Notes under the pieces: model-generated
Databases searched by the model: none
What the model was told of the DNA's origin: nothing
The model's input: only the letters and a program-made list of their open reading frames with translations
Assembly: GCF_039536205.1 (NCBI RefSeq)
Contig: NZ_BAAAYL010000001.1
Span: 3,100,001 to 3,164,000, forward strand
Origin: Streptomyces sannanensis
GTDB lineage: Bacteria; Actinomycetota; Actinomycetes; Streptomycetales; Streptomycetaceae
DNA length: 64,000 nt
Direction: 5' to 3'
Part shown: piece after piece, positions 44,665 to 54,116 of the stretch
Position numbering within the stretch: position 1 is the stretch's first letter
Layout of the letters: each line of letters begins with the position of its first letter
Program-made: the position numbers and the translations under genes

Positions 44665-44988
44665 GGGGGTGTTGGTACACCGCACGGGACGGCCCCGTCC
44701 AGGTTCAGGGTGTCGATTGAAGTGTGGTGAGGCTGTGCAGTCCGTCCGTGGAGCTTGTGTTTGACGGGGCCGGCGGGGATCCATGTGGCGGCGTCCGGAG
44801 TGGTCCGTCAACTGGAACACCCCGTCGATCGGCTTCCACAAGCCCTGGGCGCCCGTCCGCAGGACGAGCGGACGGTCTGCCGGCTCACGGACGACGAGCC
44901 GGCGGAGCCGGGCGCGTCCGGGTAATCGCTCGCTCTCGCCTGCTGACAGACCGGGCGTGGCCGGGTAGCGTCACCGGAGGTCCGCTCC
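44665..44988. other. Gene-free stretch between the DAO gene and msiK
   Basis: I see no convincing gene on either strand. The stretch holds a long GACGAGC/GCGGACGG-rich dyad around 44860-44930 and presumably both promoters. The DasR-like site and the msiK leader follow. Confidence 0.5.
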
Positions 44989-45004
44989 GGTGGACTAGAC
45001 CCAT
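44989..45004. promoter_or_regulatory. DasR-responsive-element-like site ahead of msiK
   Basis: GGTGGACTAGACCCAT shares its first 13 bases exactly with the site ahead of nagK (23839). It lies 55 bp before the msiK ATG. This would put the sugar-ABC ATPase under the amino-sugar regulator. Confidence 0.6.
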
Positions 45005-45023
45005 CCTTCTTTACTCGGATCGT

Positions 45024-45059
45024 CCGGCACGTTCCTGCCGGTGAAGGGGGCCCATCACC
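45024..45059 (+). promoter_or_regulatory. Two overlapping hairpins in the msiK leader
   Basis: CCGGCA/TGCCGG (45024-45029 with 45036-45041) and GGTGA/TCACC (45040-45044 with 45055-45059) share two bases, so only one can form fully. The second encloses the AGGGGG ribosome site. A conserved actinobacterial RNA motif has been described upstream of msiK genes; this is probably it. Confidence 0.55.
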
Positions 45060-46157
45060 ATGGCCACTGTTACGTTCGACAAGGCGACCCGGATATATCC
45101 GGGGGCGTCCAAGCCCGCCGTCGACGCGCTCGACATCGAGATCCAGGACGGCGAGTTCCTCGTCCTGGTCGGTCCGTCCGGCTGCGGCAAGTCCACCTCT
45201 CTGCGGATGCTCGCGGGGCTGGAGGACGTCAATGGCGGTTCGATCCGCATCGGTGACCGCGATGTCACCCATCTGCCGCCGAAGGACCGGGACATCGCCA
45301 TGGTGTTCCAGAACTATGCGCTGTACCCGCATATGACGGTCGCCGACAACATGGGCTTCGCGCTCAAGATCGCCGGGGTCGGCAAGGCGGAGATCCGCGC
45401 GAAGGTCGAGGAGGCGGCGAAGATCCTGGATCTCACCGAGTACCTCGACCGCAAGCCGAAGGCGCTCTCGGGCGGTCAGCGGCAGCGTGTCGCGATGGGC
45501 CGTGCCATCGTGCGTGAGCCGCAGGTGTTCCTGATGGACGAGCCGTTGTCGAACCTGGACGCCAAGCTGCGCGTGTCGACGCGTACGCAGATCGCGTCAC
45601 TCCAGCGCCGTCTCGGCATCACCACCGTGTATGTGACGCACGACCAGGTCGAGGCCATGACGATGGGCGACCGGGTGGCGGTTCTCAAGGACGGTGTGCT
45701 GCAGCAGGTGGACTCGCCGCGCAACATGTACGACCGGCCGGTGAACCTCTTCGTGGCCGGCTTCATCGGCTCTCCGGCCATGAACCTGATCGAGGTGCCG
45801 ATCACCGACGGTGGTGTGAAGTTCGGCAACAGCGTGGTGCCGGTGTCGCGTGAGGCGCTGTCCGCCGCCTCGGCCAACGGCGACCGTACGGTCACGGTCG
45901 GCGTCCGTCCGGAGCACTTCGATGTCGCGGGCGCCGAGAGCGACCAGGGTCTGGCCGTGACCGTCAATGTCGTCGAGGAGCTCGGCGCGGACGGTTATGT
46001 GTACGGGACCGCCGAGGTCGGTGGCGCGCAGAAGGACCTGGTGGTTCGCGTGGGCGGGCGTGAGGTGCCGGAGAAGGGCGCGGAGTTGCATGTCGTGCCG
46101 CGCTCCGGTGAGATCCACGTCTTCTCGACGTCGACGGGCGAGCGCCTCAGCGACTGA
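45060..46157 (+). CDS. msiK: Multiple-sugar ABC transporter ATPase MsiK
   Basis: MsiK is the shared ATPase that powers several sugar importers of streptomycetes (cellobiose, maltose, chitobiose). The 365-residue protein has Walker A GPSGCGKST (about residues 38-46), Q-loop VFQNYALYPHMTV, signature LSGGQRQRVAMGRAI, Walker B VFLMDEPLSNLDA, H-loop VYVTHDQVEAM and a C-terminal OB/TOBE domain with the MalK-like EVPITDGGV, VGVRPEH stretches. No permease is adjacent, as expected for a shared ATPase. Upstream lie a DasR-like site and an RNA leader. Confidence 0.93.
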   Translation: MATVTFDKATRIYPGASKPAVDALDIEIQDGEFLVLVGPSGCGKSTSLRMLAGLEDVNGGSIRIGDRDVTHLPPKDRDIAMVFQNYALYPHMTVADNMGFALKIAGVGKAEIRAKVEEAAKILDLTEYLDRKPKALSGGQRQRVAMGRAIVREPQVFLMDEPLSNLDAKLRVSTRTQIASLQRRLGITTVYVTHDQVEAMTMGDRVAVLKDGVLQQVDSPRNMYDRPVNLFVAGFIGSPAMNLIEVPITDGGVKFGNSVVPVSREALSAASANGDRTVTVGVRPEHFDVAGAESDQGLAVTVNVVEELGADGYVYGTAEVGGAQKDLVVRVGGREVPEKGAELHVVPRSGEIHVFSTSTGERLSD

Positions 46158-46172
46158 GCGAGGTGTGGCAGC

Positions 46173-46206
46173 CGTACGGGGCCTCGGCTCGCTCCGGCCC
46201 CGTACG
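46173..46206 (+). terminator. Hairpin terminator of msiK
   Basis: CGTACGGGGCC pairs perfectly with GGCCCCGTACG around a 12-nt loop, 15 bp after the msiK stop. Confidence 0.8.
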
Positions 46207-46346
46207 ATGTCGACAAATACCCCGACAGGCCGGGCATTTCGATCTCTGTGCGTCAACACCCCATTCGAACGGGAGCATAGAACCATCCCTCGACAGGGTG
46301 ACGAAATGTCGCCAAATCATCACTCCCCGCTACGCTCCCTTGCGTG

Positions 46347-46754
46347 ATGCACACAGCCCGCCGTATCGGCCGTACTCTCGCGCTCGTCCTGCCCGTTGTC
46401 CTGGTCCTGTCCGGGACGCTCGCGGTCACCCGCGTCTCCTGGGCGGGGAGCAGCGATTCGCAGATTCTGACCGCCTCGTCCGAGAACGTGTCCGTACCCG
46501 CCAAGTCCCGTGCCCCGCAGGACGTTCTGCGCGATCACCTGCTCGCCGAACTGCAGGAGAAGGACCCCGGCACCGCGCTGACGCACCTCCAGCGGGAAGT
46601 GGAGGCGCGGCCGTCGCTGGCCAGGCACTGCATGTCGATCGCCCGCGCGCTGGGCCGTGCGGCGGTTCAGGCGTACGGCCCGACGAGGGCCCAGTCGTTC
46701 TCGCGGCCGGTGTGCGACACGTCCTTCGCCCTGGGTGTGGCACAGGAGAGCTGA
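46347..46754 (+). CDS. Secreted or membrane-anchored hypothetical protein
   Basis: The 135-residue product has an N-terminal signal/anchor (TLALVLPVVLVLSGTLAVTR, about 9-28) and a small helical outside domain with two Cys (ARHCMSIARALGRAAVQAYG, PVCDTSFALGVAQES) that could pair. An overlapping GTG at 46344 is possible. There is no ribosome site, but TACGCT lies about 10 bp upstream, so the mRNA may be leaderless. It precedes the nucleotidyltransferase gene by 46 bp. No family recognised. Confidence 0.75.
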   Translation: MHTARRIGRTLALVLPVVLVLSGTLAVTRVSWAGSSDSQILTASSENVSVPAKSRAPQDVLRDHLLAELQEKDPGTALTHLQREVEARPSLARHCMSIARALGRAAVQAYGPTRAQSFSRPVCDTSFALGVAQES

Positions 46755-46800
46755 ACGCCCCCGGCCGGGCCCTGCGGCCGGGCCGCATATCGTGCTCTGC

Positions 46801-47517
46801 ATGACTGCTTTCCCCACGCAGGCCGTGATCCTGGCAGGTGGCCAGGGGTCGCGACTGCGCCCGTACACCGACGACCGCCCCAAGCCGATGGTCGAGATCC
46901 CGGGAACCGGGACCCCGATCATCGGCCATCAGCTTGCCTGGCTGGCCGAGGAGGGCGTCACCGACGCCGTCGTGTCGTGCGGCCATCTCGCCGATGTGCT
47001 GGAGGAGTGGCTGGCGGCGGCGGAGCTGCCGCTGCGGGTCACCACCGTGGTGGAGAAGGAGCCGTTGGGCCGTGGCGGCGGTCTGAAATACGCCGCCACG
47101 CACCTGCCTCACCCCGATCAGCCGTGGTACGCCACCAACGGGGACATCTGGACGCGTTTCTCGCTGCGCGAGATGGCGGAGTTCCACGCCGAACGCGACG
47201 CGGTGGCGACACTCGCACTGGCCCGGCCCCGGATTCCCTGGGGCGCCGTCGAGACCGACGAGTTCGGGCATGTTCTCGACTTCATCGAAGCGCCGCCCTC
47301 GCCGTATCTGATCAACGCCGGTGTCTATGTGTTCTCTTCGGAGTTCACCGGGCTGCTGCCCGACCGCGGCGACCATGAGCGCACGACCTTCCCGCGGCTG
47401 GCGCGGGAGCGCCGACTGGCGGGGTATCCGCTGCCGCACGGCGCGTACTGGCGGGCCATCGACACCGCCAAGGACCTCATGGAGGCGGCGAAGGAGCTTG
47501 CGTCCCGGGCGGGTTGA
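46801..47517 (+). CDS. NDP-sugar pyrophosphorylase-type nucleotidyltransferase
   Basis: The 238-residue enzyme joins NTP and a sugar 1-phosphate. It has the signature AVILAGGQGSRLRPYTDDRP KPM (residues 8-30), the metal-binding Asp in YATNGDIW (about 110-117) and INAGVYVFSSEF. It is short, with no C-terminal left-handed beta-helix, and so resembles RmlA/GlmU-N-like minimal enzymes such as GDP-mannose or glucose-1-phosphate forms. The sugar cannot be named. A 24-bp hairpin follows. Confidence 0.88.
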   Translation: MTAFPTQAVILAGGQGSRLRPYTDDRPKPMVEIPGTGTPIIGHQLAWLAEEGVTDAVVSCGHLADVLEEWLAAAELPLRVTTVVEKEPLGRGGGLKYAATHLPHPDQPWYATNGDIWTRFSLREMAEFHAERDAVATLALARPRIPWGAVETDEFGHVLDFIEAPPSPYLINAGVYVFSSEFTGLLPDRGDHERTTFPRLARERRLAGYPLPHGAYWRAIDTAKDLMEAAKELASRAG

Positions 47518-47522
47518 GACAC

Positions 47523-47574
47523 ACACGAGTGAGGGGCGGTCACCGGATACCCGGTGACCGCCCCTCACTCGTGT
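47523..47574. terminator. 24-bp perfect-stem bidirectional terminator
   Basis: Arms 47523-47546 and 47551-47574 pair perfectly around ATAC. It fills the whole space between two convergent stops. Confidence 0.9.
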
Positions 47575-49080
47575 TCAGCCCAGCAGGCCCCCGATGGGAT
47601 TCTGCGGGCCGCCCGAGGTGCCGCCCGACGACGAGCCTCCCGCGCCGTCTTCCGTGCCTCCGCCCGAGCCGCCGCCGCTGGTGCCGCCCGAGGACGTCGG
47701 GCCGGCGCCGCTCGACGGCGGCGGGGCCGGGGTGTCCTGCCGCGGGGACGTCCCGCCGGTGCCCTGCGCGGCGGTGGGCGCCTTCTCCTCGGGCGTGACG
47801 GGCTCGGGGGCGGGCTGCTCGGGTGTGGGGTCCTCCTGCTCGTCCGCGGCGCTCTCGGAGCCGCTGGGCGACGGCTCGGGCTGCCGGGAGGCCTCCCGGG
47901 GAGACGGGCTGCCGGAGTCCGTTTCCTGCGGGAGCGTCATACCGGGCAGATAGTTGGTGGGGTCGTCCTCGGGCGGCACGGTGACCACCTCGGAGGAGCG
48001 CACCGCGCCGCCCAGCACCGAGCCGATGAGCAGGGTGAGACCGACCACGACGGACGCGGCGACTGCGCCGCGGCGCAGTACACGGCGGCGCAGTTCCCAC
48101 AGTTCGGAGCGCGGGCCGAGGGTGCGCCACGCCTCGCCGGCAAGCCTGCCGTCGACCGAGTACACGGGCGCGCCCGCGATGATCAGCGGGCTCCAGGCGG
48201 CGAGGTAGATGATGTCGGGGGCGTCGTAGGCGGGAACGGTCCTCCAGCTGACCGTCATGATCAGCGCTGCGGAAAGCAGCGCACCGACGCTCGCCGCGAC
48301 CCGCTGCCAGAGCCCCAGCACGGTGAGTACGCCGACGACGACCTGCAGAAACGCAACAGTGAGGCCCGATCCCACCGGATGGGTCAGCGCGAAGTCGCGC
48401 AGCGGTTCGGCGAGCGCCCAAGGGTGGAGCTGGTGCAGCCACTTGACCATGGAGCCGCGTTCGCCGCCGTCGAAGTAGACGGGGTCGCAGAGCTTGCCCA
48501 TGCCGGCATAGACGGAAATGAAGCCGAGGAAGACCCGGAGCGGCAGCAGCACCACGCCGAGGTTCATCCGGCGGCCGGGGTAGTAGGCGTGGCGTACCGC
48601 GTCGCCGCCGTGGCGCCGGGCGGGCCCGGCCGTCGTATGCTCCTCGTGCTTTGCGTACGCGTCCTCGTCGTACGCGCTCTCGGCGGGACGTACCCGAGGC
48701 AGCAACTGGGTGACCGGCCCGCGCTGGCGTCCGACGAGGGGCGTGGGCACGGTGTCCTCGACGTCGACACGCGGGATGACCTGCGTGCTGGCGCCGTCGA
48801 ACCGCCCGGCCACGTCCCGTACGGCCTGCAGCAGCCCGATGGCCCCGGGGTCGCCCGGCGCGGACCGCCCGCTCCACACGACGGGCGCCCGACGGCGCGC
48901 CCTCACGCCGCCCATGGCGGGGCTCCAGGCCTTCTCGGCCGCACGCGGGCGCTGGCTCGGCCCGAGCCGCACCCGGAAGCTGGCGTGGTTGACGATGACC
49001 TGCGCGGGGTCGCAGGGCACCTTGACCATGCTCAGGGCGGGTTGGTCGTCGAACCGGGGCGTTCTGGTGTCCACACTCAT
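47575..49080 (-). CDS. DoxX-family membrane protein with long Ser/Gly/Pro-rich tail
   Basis: The 501-residue protein has a polar N-terminal region (1-170), a DoxX-like membrane part (NLGVVLLPLRVFLGFISVYA, GMGKLCDPVYF, FLQVVVGVLTVLGLWQRVAA, about 172-300) and another TM helix near 345-365. A long low-complexity tail (ETDSGSPSPREASRQPEPSP to the Gly/Ser-rich end GGTSGGPQNPIGGLLG) follows. DoxX proteins are four-helix membrane proteins tied to thiol/redox stress in actinobacteria. The extended N-terminus and tail are unusual for the family. Function here unknown. Confidence 0.82.
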   Translation of the reverse strand: MSVDTRTPRFDDQPALSMVKVPCDPAQVIVNHASFRVRLGPSQRPRAAEKAWSPAMGGVRARRRAPVVWSGRSAPGDPGAIGLLQAVRDVAGRFDGASTQVIPRVDVEDTVPTPLVGRQRGPVTQLLPRVRPAESAYDEDAYAKHEEHTTAGPARRHGGDAVRHAYYPGRRMNLGVVLLPLRVFLGFISVYAGMGKLCDPVYFDGGERGSMVKWLHQLHPWALAEPLRDFALTHPVGSGLTVAFLQVVVGVLTVLGLWQRVAASVGALLSAALIMTVSWRTVPAYDAPDIIYLAAWSPLIIAGAPVYSVDGRLAGEAWRTLGPRSELWELRRRVLRRGAVAASVVVGLTLLIGSVLGGAVRSSEVVTVPPEDDPTNYLPGMTLPQETDSGSPSPREASRQPEPSPSGSESAADEQEDPTPEQPAPEPVTPEEKAPTAAQGTGGTSPRQDTPAPPPSSGAGPTSSGGTSGGGSGGGTEDGAGGSSSGGTSGGPQNPIGGLLG

Positions 49081-49599
49081 CTAACCGAGTGACGCGTGCT
49101 TAGGACACTGCCTTGACGCCACGGATTCTGACGAAGACCCGTCAAGATCGGCGCACGCAGCGTGCGCAGGAGGCTGTCCGCGCCCGGGGTTGCCGCCCTC
49201 CGCACACTCGACCGGTGTGTAAACGGCGACTACGCGTCACGCGCCCCCGGGCGGAGCCCAAGCGCATCGGTCGTCGTCGGGTGGAACAGCATCACCGGCG
49301 CCGTCACTGCCACCCCCCGCCAGCGCGATCCCCGCCGGGATGAACCCGCCCTGCGAGCGGAGCAGAGTCCAGGCGACCGGCAGCAACCCCGAACCGACAA
49401 CCGCCCCCCGGGCCGCCTCCGGGCCGCACCCGACAACCGGCAGCAACCCCAGCAACCCCCGGCGCACCCGGGAACGGCAGCCGCACCCGACAACCGGCAG
49501 CAACCCCCAGCGCACCCGGCAACGGCAGCCGCACCCCGACAACCGACAGCAGCCCGGACCGGCAGCACCCCGGAGCCGCGCCCGGCAGCCGGCAGGGGC
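49081..49599. repeat. Gene-free stretch of degenerate CCGGCAGCAACCCC repeats
   Basis: No gene is seen. From 49376 to 49590 the motif GACAACCGGCAGCAACCCC recurs about four times in forms alternating with GCGCACCCGG(C/G)AACGGCAG. The same family is present in inverse orientation at 31635-31700 and near 21790. Confidence 0.75.
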
Positions 49600-50550
49600 T
49601 CAGACCCGCCTGCGCGCCGCCTCGTACAGCACGACACCCGCCGCGACACCCGCGTTCAGCGATTCCGCGCCACCCGGCATCGGGATCCGCACGCGGAAGT
49701 CACAGGTCTCGCCGACCAGCCGCGAGAGGCCCTTGCCCTCGCTGCCGACGACGATGACGACCGGCCCCTCCAGGGCCTCCAACTCGCCGACCTCGACCTC
49801 GCCGTCCGCGGCGAGGCCGACGACGGTGATGCCGGCCTTCTGGTAGGCCTCCAGGGCACGGGTCAGGTTGGTGGCCCGCGCCACCGGCGTACGGGCGGCG
49901 GTGCCCGCGGACGTCTTCCAGGCGCCCGCGGTCATACCGGCGGCACGCCGCTCGGGCACGACGACACCGTGGCCGCCGAACGCGGAAACGGAGCGGACGA
50001 CGGCGCCGAGGTTGCGCGGGTCGGTGACGCCGTCGAGGGCGACGATCAGCGGGTCCTCGCCCTCGTCGAAGGCCGCGGCCGCGAGGTCCTCGGGGTGGGC
50101 GTACTCGTAGGGCGGGACCTGCAGGACGAGGCCCTGGTGGTTGAGCCCGTTCGTCATGCGGTCGAGCTCGGCGCGCGGCGCCTCCATGAGGTTGATGCCG
50201 CCGCGCTCCGCGGCGAGCTGGAGCGCCTCGCGCACCCGCTCGTCGTTCTCGATGAACTGCTGGACGTACAGCGTCGTGGCGGGCACGCCCTCGCGCAGCG
50301 CCTCGACGACGGGGTTGCGGCCGACGACCAGCTCGGAGGTGCCCTTGCCGCCGCGGCGAGCGACGGGACGGCGCTGGGTCTGCTTGGCCTTCGCGTTGGC
50401 GATGCGGTTCTTCACATGGCCCTTGCGCGCGGAAGCGGGCGGCGTCGGGCCCTTGCCCTCGAGGGCGCGGCGCCGCTTGCCACCGCTGCCGACCGTCGCG
50501 CCCTTCTTGTTGCTGGTGCGGCGGTTCCTGCGCTGGCTGTTCCCGGCCAT
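49600..50550 (-). CDS. rlmB: 23S rRNA 2'-O-methyltransferase, RlmB/TrmH (SpoU) family
   Basis: The 316-residue enzyme would methylate the ribose of G2251 in 23S rRNA. A basic N-terminal tail ([20 protein letters not shown]) leads to the substrate-binding domain ([17 protein letters not shown]) and the SPOUT trefoil-knot domain with motif 1 [16 protein letters not shown] (about residues 180-195), motif 2 [16 protein letters not shown] and motif 3 [20 protein letters not shown]. It follows cysS by 56 bp on the same strand and is probably co-transcribed. The cysS-rlmB order is common in actinobacteria. Confidence 0.93.
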   Translation of the reverse strand: MAGNSQRRNRRTSNKKGATVGSGGKRRRALEGKGPTPPASARKGHVKNRIANAKAKQTQRRPVARRGGKGTSELVVGRNPVVEALREGVPATTLYVQQFIENDERVREALQLAAERGGINLMEAPRAELDRMTNGLNHQGLVLQVPPYEYAHPEDLAAAAFDEGEDPLIVALDGVTDPRNLGAVVRSVSAFGGHGVVVPERRAAGMTAGAWKTSAGTAARTPVARATNLTRALEAYQKAGITVVGLAADGEVEVGELEALEGPVVIVVGSEGKGLSRLVGETCDFRVRIPMPGGAESLNAGVAAGVVLYEAARRRV

Positions 50551-50606
50551 GACGTACTACCTAACCCAATCCTCGGAACTGCGTACGTAAGTAAGTGTGC
50601 CGGGTG

Positions 50607-52007
50607 TCAGCGCGGACCGAGGGTCCAGCGCGGTCCGGACGGACTGTCCTCGATGACCAGGCCGGACTGCTGCAGCTGGTCGCGGATGGCGTCGGCGGCG
50701 CCCCAGTCCTTGCGGACACGGGCGGACTCGCGCTGCTCCAGTACGAGCCGTACGAGGGTGTCGACGACACCGTGGAGGTCCTCGCTGCGGTCGCTCTCGC
50801 CGGCCCAGTCGGGATCGAGCGGGTCGAGGCCGAGCACGCCCAGCATGGCCCGTACCTCGGCGAGGCGGGCGACGGCCGCTTCCTTGTCGTCGGCGGCGAG
50901 CGCGCTGTTGCCCTGGCGGACGGTGGTGTGGACGATCGCGAGGGCCTGCGGGACGCCCAGGTCGTCGTCCATGGCCTCGGCGAAGGCGGTCGGCACTTCG
51001 AGGGCGGGGTCCACGACGCCCCCGGCCTTCTCGACGACACGCTGCACGAAGCCCTCGATGCGCGCGAAGGCGGACTCGGCCTCGCGCAGGGCTTCCTCGC
51101 TGTACTCGATCATCGAGCGGTAGTGCGGGGTGCCCAGGTAGTAGCGCAGCACGATGGGCCGCCAGCGCTTGGTCATCTCCGAGACGAGCACGGAGTTGCC
51201 GAGCGACTTGGACATCTTCTCGCCGCTCATGGTGACCCAGGCGTTGTGCACCCAGTACGTGGCGAAGTCGTCGCCGTAGGCCTTGGCCTGGGCGATCTCG
51301 TTCTCGTGGTGCGGGAAGATCAGGTCGATGCCGCCGCCGTGGATGTCGAAGGCGGAGCCGAGGTACTTGTGGGCCATGGCGGAGCACTCGAGGTGCCAGC
51401 CGGGCCGGCCGCGGCCCCAGGGGGTCTCCCAGCTGGGTTCGCCGGGCTTGGCGGCCTTCCACATGGCGAAGTCACGCGGGTCGCGCTTGCCGGTCTCGCC
51501 CTCGCCGGAGGGCTGCAGCAGGTTGTCCAGGTCCTGGTTGGACAGTTCCAGGTAGCCGGGGAAGGACCGTACGTCGAAGTAGACATTGCCGTCGGCTTCG
51601 TAGGCGTGGCCGCGCTCGATGAGGCCGCGCATCATCTCGACCATCTCGGTGACGTGGCCGGTGGCGCGGGGTTCGTAGGTGGGCGGCAGGCAGCCGAGCG
51701 CGTCGTAACCCTCGTTGAAGGCGCGCTCGTTGTCGTAGCCGATGGACCACCAGGGGCGTCCCTGCTCCGCGGACTTGGCAATGATCTTGTCGTCGATGTC
51801 GGTGACGTTGCGCACGAACATCACGTCGTAGCCGCGGTAGGCGAACCAGCGGCGCATGATGTCGAAGTTCAGGTTGGAGCGGACGTGCCCGATGTGAGGG
51901 GCGGCCTGCACGGTCGCGCCGCACAGGTAGATCGAGACACAGCCCTGCTTGAGCGGGATGAAGTCGCGGATCTGCCGGGCGCTGGTGTCGTACAGGCGAA
52001 TAGTCAC
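50607..52007 (-). CDS. cysS: Cysteinyl-tRNA synthetase
   Basis: CysRS attaches Cys to tRNA-Cys. The 466-residue class I synthetase begins at GTG 52007. It has the zinc Cys in [20 protein letters not shown] with the HIGH motif (about 28-47), the zinc-site [13 protein letters not shown] and HHENEIAQ (about 210-245), and the KMSKS loop in [12 protein letters not shown]. The C-terminal anticodon-binding domain is complete. TGGAG lies only 2 nt from the start. The MshC paralogue of mycothiol synthesis also resembles this, but the length and N-terminus fit CysS. Confidence 0.96.
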   Translation of the reverse strand: MTIRLYDTSARQIRDFIPLKQGCVSIYLCGATVQAAPHIGHVRSNLNFDIMRRWFAYRGYDVMFVRNVTDIDDKIIAKSAEQGRPWWSIGYDNERAFNEGYDALGCLPPTYEPRATGHVTEMVEMMRGLIERGHAYEADGNVYFDVRSFPGYLELSNQDLDNLLQPSGEGETGKRDPRDFAMWKAAKPGEPSWETPWGRGRPGWHLECSAMAHKYLGSAFDIHGGGIDLIFPHHENEIAQAKAYGDDFATYWVHNAWVTMSGEKMSKSLGNSVLVSEMTKRWRPIVLRYYLGTPHYRSMIEYSEEALREAESAFARIEGFVQRVVEKAGGVVDPALEVPTAFAEAMDDDLGVPQALAIVHTTVRQGNSALAADDKEAAVARLAEVRAMLGVLGLDPLDPDWAGESDRSEDLHGVVDTLVRLVLEQRESARVRKDWGAADAIRDQLQQSGLVIEDSPSGPRWTLGPR

Positions 52008-52034
52008 CACTCCAGAGTAGTGGGCGTGTACCAG

Positions 52035-52064
52035 TGCCCCGTGCCCTCTTGGGGACACGGGGCA
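52035..52064 (-). terminator. Hairpin between ispF and cysS
   Basis: TGCCCCGTG pairs with CACGGGGCA around an inner CCC/GGG. It lies 34 bp after ispF and 28 bp before cysS, so it may end the ispDF transcript or attenuate cysS. Confidence 0.6.
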
Positions 52065-52097
52065 TCGATTCTTCACACGCGTGCGTCGACCCGGCCG

Positions 52098-52610
52098 TCA
52101 GGCCCGGTAGACCAGTGCGGTGGCGATGCCCGTGAGGCCCTCCGCGCGGCCGGGGAATCCGAGGCCGTCGGTGGTGGCGCCGGACAGCGAGACCGGGGCG
52201 CCGATCGTGTCGGAGAGGAGCTTCTGGGCCTCCTCGCGCCGCTTGCCGATCTTCGGCCGCAGGCCGACGACCTGGACGGCGACATTGCCGATCTCGAAGC
52301 CCGCCTCGCGGACGATACGGGCCGCCTCGGTCAGCAGGCTCACTCCCGAGGCGCCGGCCCACTCGGGCCGGCCGGTGCCGAAGTGGGCGCCGAGGTCGCC
52401 GAGACCGGCAGCGGAGAAGAGCGCATTGCAGGCGGCGTGCGCGACCACGTCGGCGTCGGAGTGGCCGGCGAGGCCGTACTCCTCGTCCTCCCACAGCAGG
52501 CCGGCGCACCACAGCTCGCGGCCCTTCTCGAAGGCGTGCGTGTCGGTGCCGATGCCGACGAGCGGGATCACGAAGGGGGTACCCCCTGTCGTGGGGACGT
52601 CAGTAGGCAT
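52098..52610 (-). CDS. ispF: 2-C-methyl-D-erythritol 2,4-cyclodiphosphate synthase
   Basis: IspF makes the cyclic diphosphate in the MEP isoprenoid pathway. The 170-residue enzyme has the zinc site [12 protein letters not shown] (Asp and His, about residues 20-31) and [17 protein letters not shown] (His, about 49-65), plus [14 protein letters not shown] near the end. Family length is about 157; the extra residues are N-terminal. It starts at ATG 52610 behind AGGAGGG, inside the last 11 bp of ispD, so the two are translated together. Confidence 0.96.
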   Translation of the reverse strand: MPTDVPTTGGTPFVIPLVGIGTDTHAFEKGRELWCAGLLWEDEEYGLAGHSDADVVAHAACNALFSAAGLGDLGAHFGTGRPEWAGASGVSLLTEAARIVREAGFEIGNVAVQVVGLRPKIGKRREEAQKLLSDTIGAPVSLSGATTDGLGFPGRAEGLTGIATALVYRA

Positions 52611-53349
52611 CGTTGGCCCTCCTGCGCGCCAGGACCGCCTCGGCCAGCAGCAGGTCGAGGGGGCGGGTGACCTTGAAGGCTTCCTCGTGGCCCGGTACGA
52701 CCACGACCGGCGCGCCGAGCTTCTCGACCATGCCGGCGTCGTCCGTGGCGCCCTCGCCGTCGACAGCGACGGTTTCATGGGCGCGCATCAGCGTGTCGCG
52801 GTCGAAGCCCTGCGGGGTCTGCACGGCCCGCAGGCGGGCACGCTCGGGCGTGCCGAGGACCGGTTCGGGGCCGCCGTCGGCGTCCGCGGGCTCGACCTCC
52901 TTGACGGTGTCCGCGAGCGGCAGCGCGGGCACCACGGCCGGCGCGCCGTCCCGTACCGCCTCGATGACCGCGTCGACGGTGTCGACGGGCACCAGCGGGC
53001 GGGCGGCGTCGTGCACCAGCACGGTGGAGACCGTCTCCGGGAGCGCCTCCAGGCCGAGCCGCACCGACTCCTGGCGGGTGGCGCCGCCCGCGACGACCAG
53101 TACCTCCGCGCGCTCGGGCAGCGGGTACTCGCCGAGGAGGCCCTTGACCTCGGCGACACCGTCCGGCGGCGCCACCACGACCACGAGCGAGACGGCACGG
53201 GAAGCGGCCATGGCCCGTACGGCGTGGATCAGCATGGGCGTGCCGCCCAGCATGCGGAGCGCCTTGGGGGCGCCGGGGCCGAGCCGTACTCCGCGGCCTG
53301 CCGCCGGGATCACCGCGGCGGTACGGGCAAGTCTCGTTTCATCAGACAT
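52600..53349 (-). CDS. ispD: 2-C-methyl-D-erythritol 4-phosphate cytidylyltransferase
   Basis: IspD joins CTP and MEP in isoprenoid synthesis. The 249-residue protein has the nucleotide-binding loop [20 protein letters not shown] (residues 12-31, with the conserved Arg and Lys), [26 protein letters not shown] (Asp/Arg) and [10 protein letters not shown]. It overlaps ispF by 11 bp and lies 284 bp downstream of carD on the same strand. The carD-ispD-ispF order is a standing actinobacterial cluster. Confidence 0.96.
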   Translation of the reverse strand: MSDETRLARTAAVIPAAGRGVRLGPGAPKALRMLGGTPMLIHAVRAMAASRAVSLVVVVAPPDGVAEVKGLLGEYPLPERAEVLVVAGGATRQESVRLGLEALPETVSTVLVHDAARPLVPVDTVDAVIEAVRDGAPAVVPALPLADTVKEVEPADADGGPEPVLGTPERARLRAVQTPQGFDRDTLMRAHETVAVDGEGATDDAGMVEKLGAPVVVVPGHEEAFKVTRPLDLLLAEAVLARRRANDAY

Positions 53350-53633
53350 CGATGTGCACTCCGGAGGCTCGGGGTCGCCCCCGAATTCATGCGGCAGGTT
53401 TGTGCGCTCGGCCGTTTTGGGTATGGCCTGGGGGAACCCCCGGCCGAAGGCTGGGGGGTGCTGGGCGCGGCTCCTTGACCGGACCCCTTCCGTGACAACC
53501 GGTCAGGCGTTGGTCGCGCCGTGCATTCGAGTGCAGAAGCTGGACATGCCGCAGTGCCCGGCAGCGCGCAGCATTGCGCACCACTGGGCACCGCGGCACG
53601 GTTGGTGCTCCTGGTGCTGTTGCGTCAGGACAC

Positions 53634-54116
53634 TCAGGACGCGAGGACTTCGTCGAGCAGCGCCTCGGCCTTGTCCTCGTTCGTGTTCTCCGCGAGGGCG
53701 AGCTCGCTCACCAGGATCTGCCGAGCCTTGGCGAGCATGCGCTTCTCACCTGCGGAAAGACCACGCTCACGCTCGCGGCGCCACAGGTCGCGCACTACTT
53801 CGGCGACCTTGATGACATCCCCGGAGGCGAGCTTCTCCAGATTTGCCTTGTAGCGACGGGACCAGTTCGTCGGCTCCTCGGCGTACGGCGCGCGCAGCAC
53901 CTCGAAGACCCGGTCCAGTCCGTCCTGACCGACTACGTCGCGTACGCCGACGAACTCGGCATTGTCCGCGGGCACACGAACCGTCAGGTCGCCCTGAGCG
54001 ACCTTGAGCACCAAGTAGGTCTTGTCCACGCCTTTGATCTGGCGAGTTTCGATGGCCTCGATCAGCGCGGCCCCGTGATGGGGATAGACCACGGTGTCGC
54101 CAACCTTGAACGTCAT
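53634..54116 (-). CDS. carD: CarD-family RNA polymerase-binding regulator
   Basis: CarD binds the RNA polymerase beta subunit and stabilises open promoter complexes, chiefly at rRNA and housekeeping promoters. The 160-residue protein has the N-terminal polymerase-interacting Tudor-like domain ([35 protein letters not shown]) and the helical C-terminal DNA-binding domain with the conserved Trp in [18 protein letters not shown] and [19 protein letters not shown]. It stands first in the carD-ispD-ispF direction, behind a 600-bp gene-free stretch. Confidence 0.96.
   Translation of the reverse strand: MTFKVGDTVVYPHHGAALIEAIETRQIKGVDKTYLVLKVAQGDLTVRVPADNAEFVGVRDVVGQDGLDRVFEVLRAPYAEEPTNWSRRYKANLEKLASGDVIKVAEVVRDLWRRERERGLSAGEKRMLAKARQILVSELALAENTNEDKAEALLDEVLAS

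Noticed and set aside
44665..44841. An upstream in-frame ATG that would lengthen the DAO-family enzyme by 59 residues
   Set aside because: The extra residues do not resemble the family N-terminus; the start at 44664 puts the FAD motif at the usual distance.
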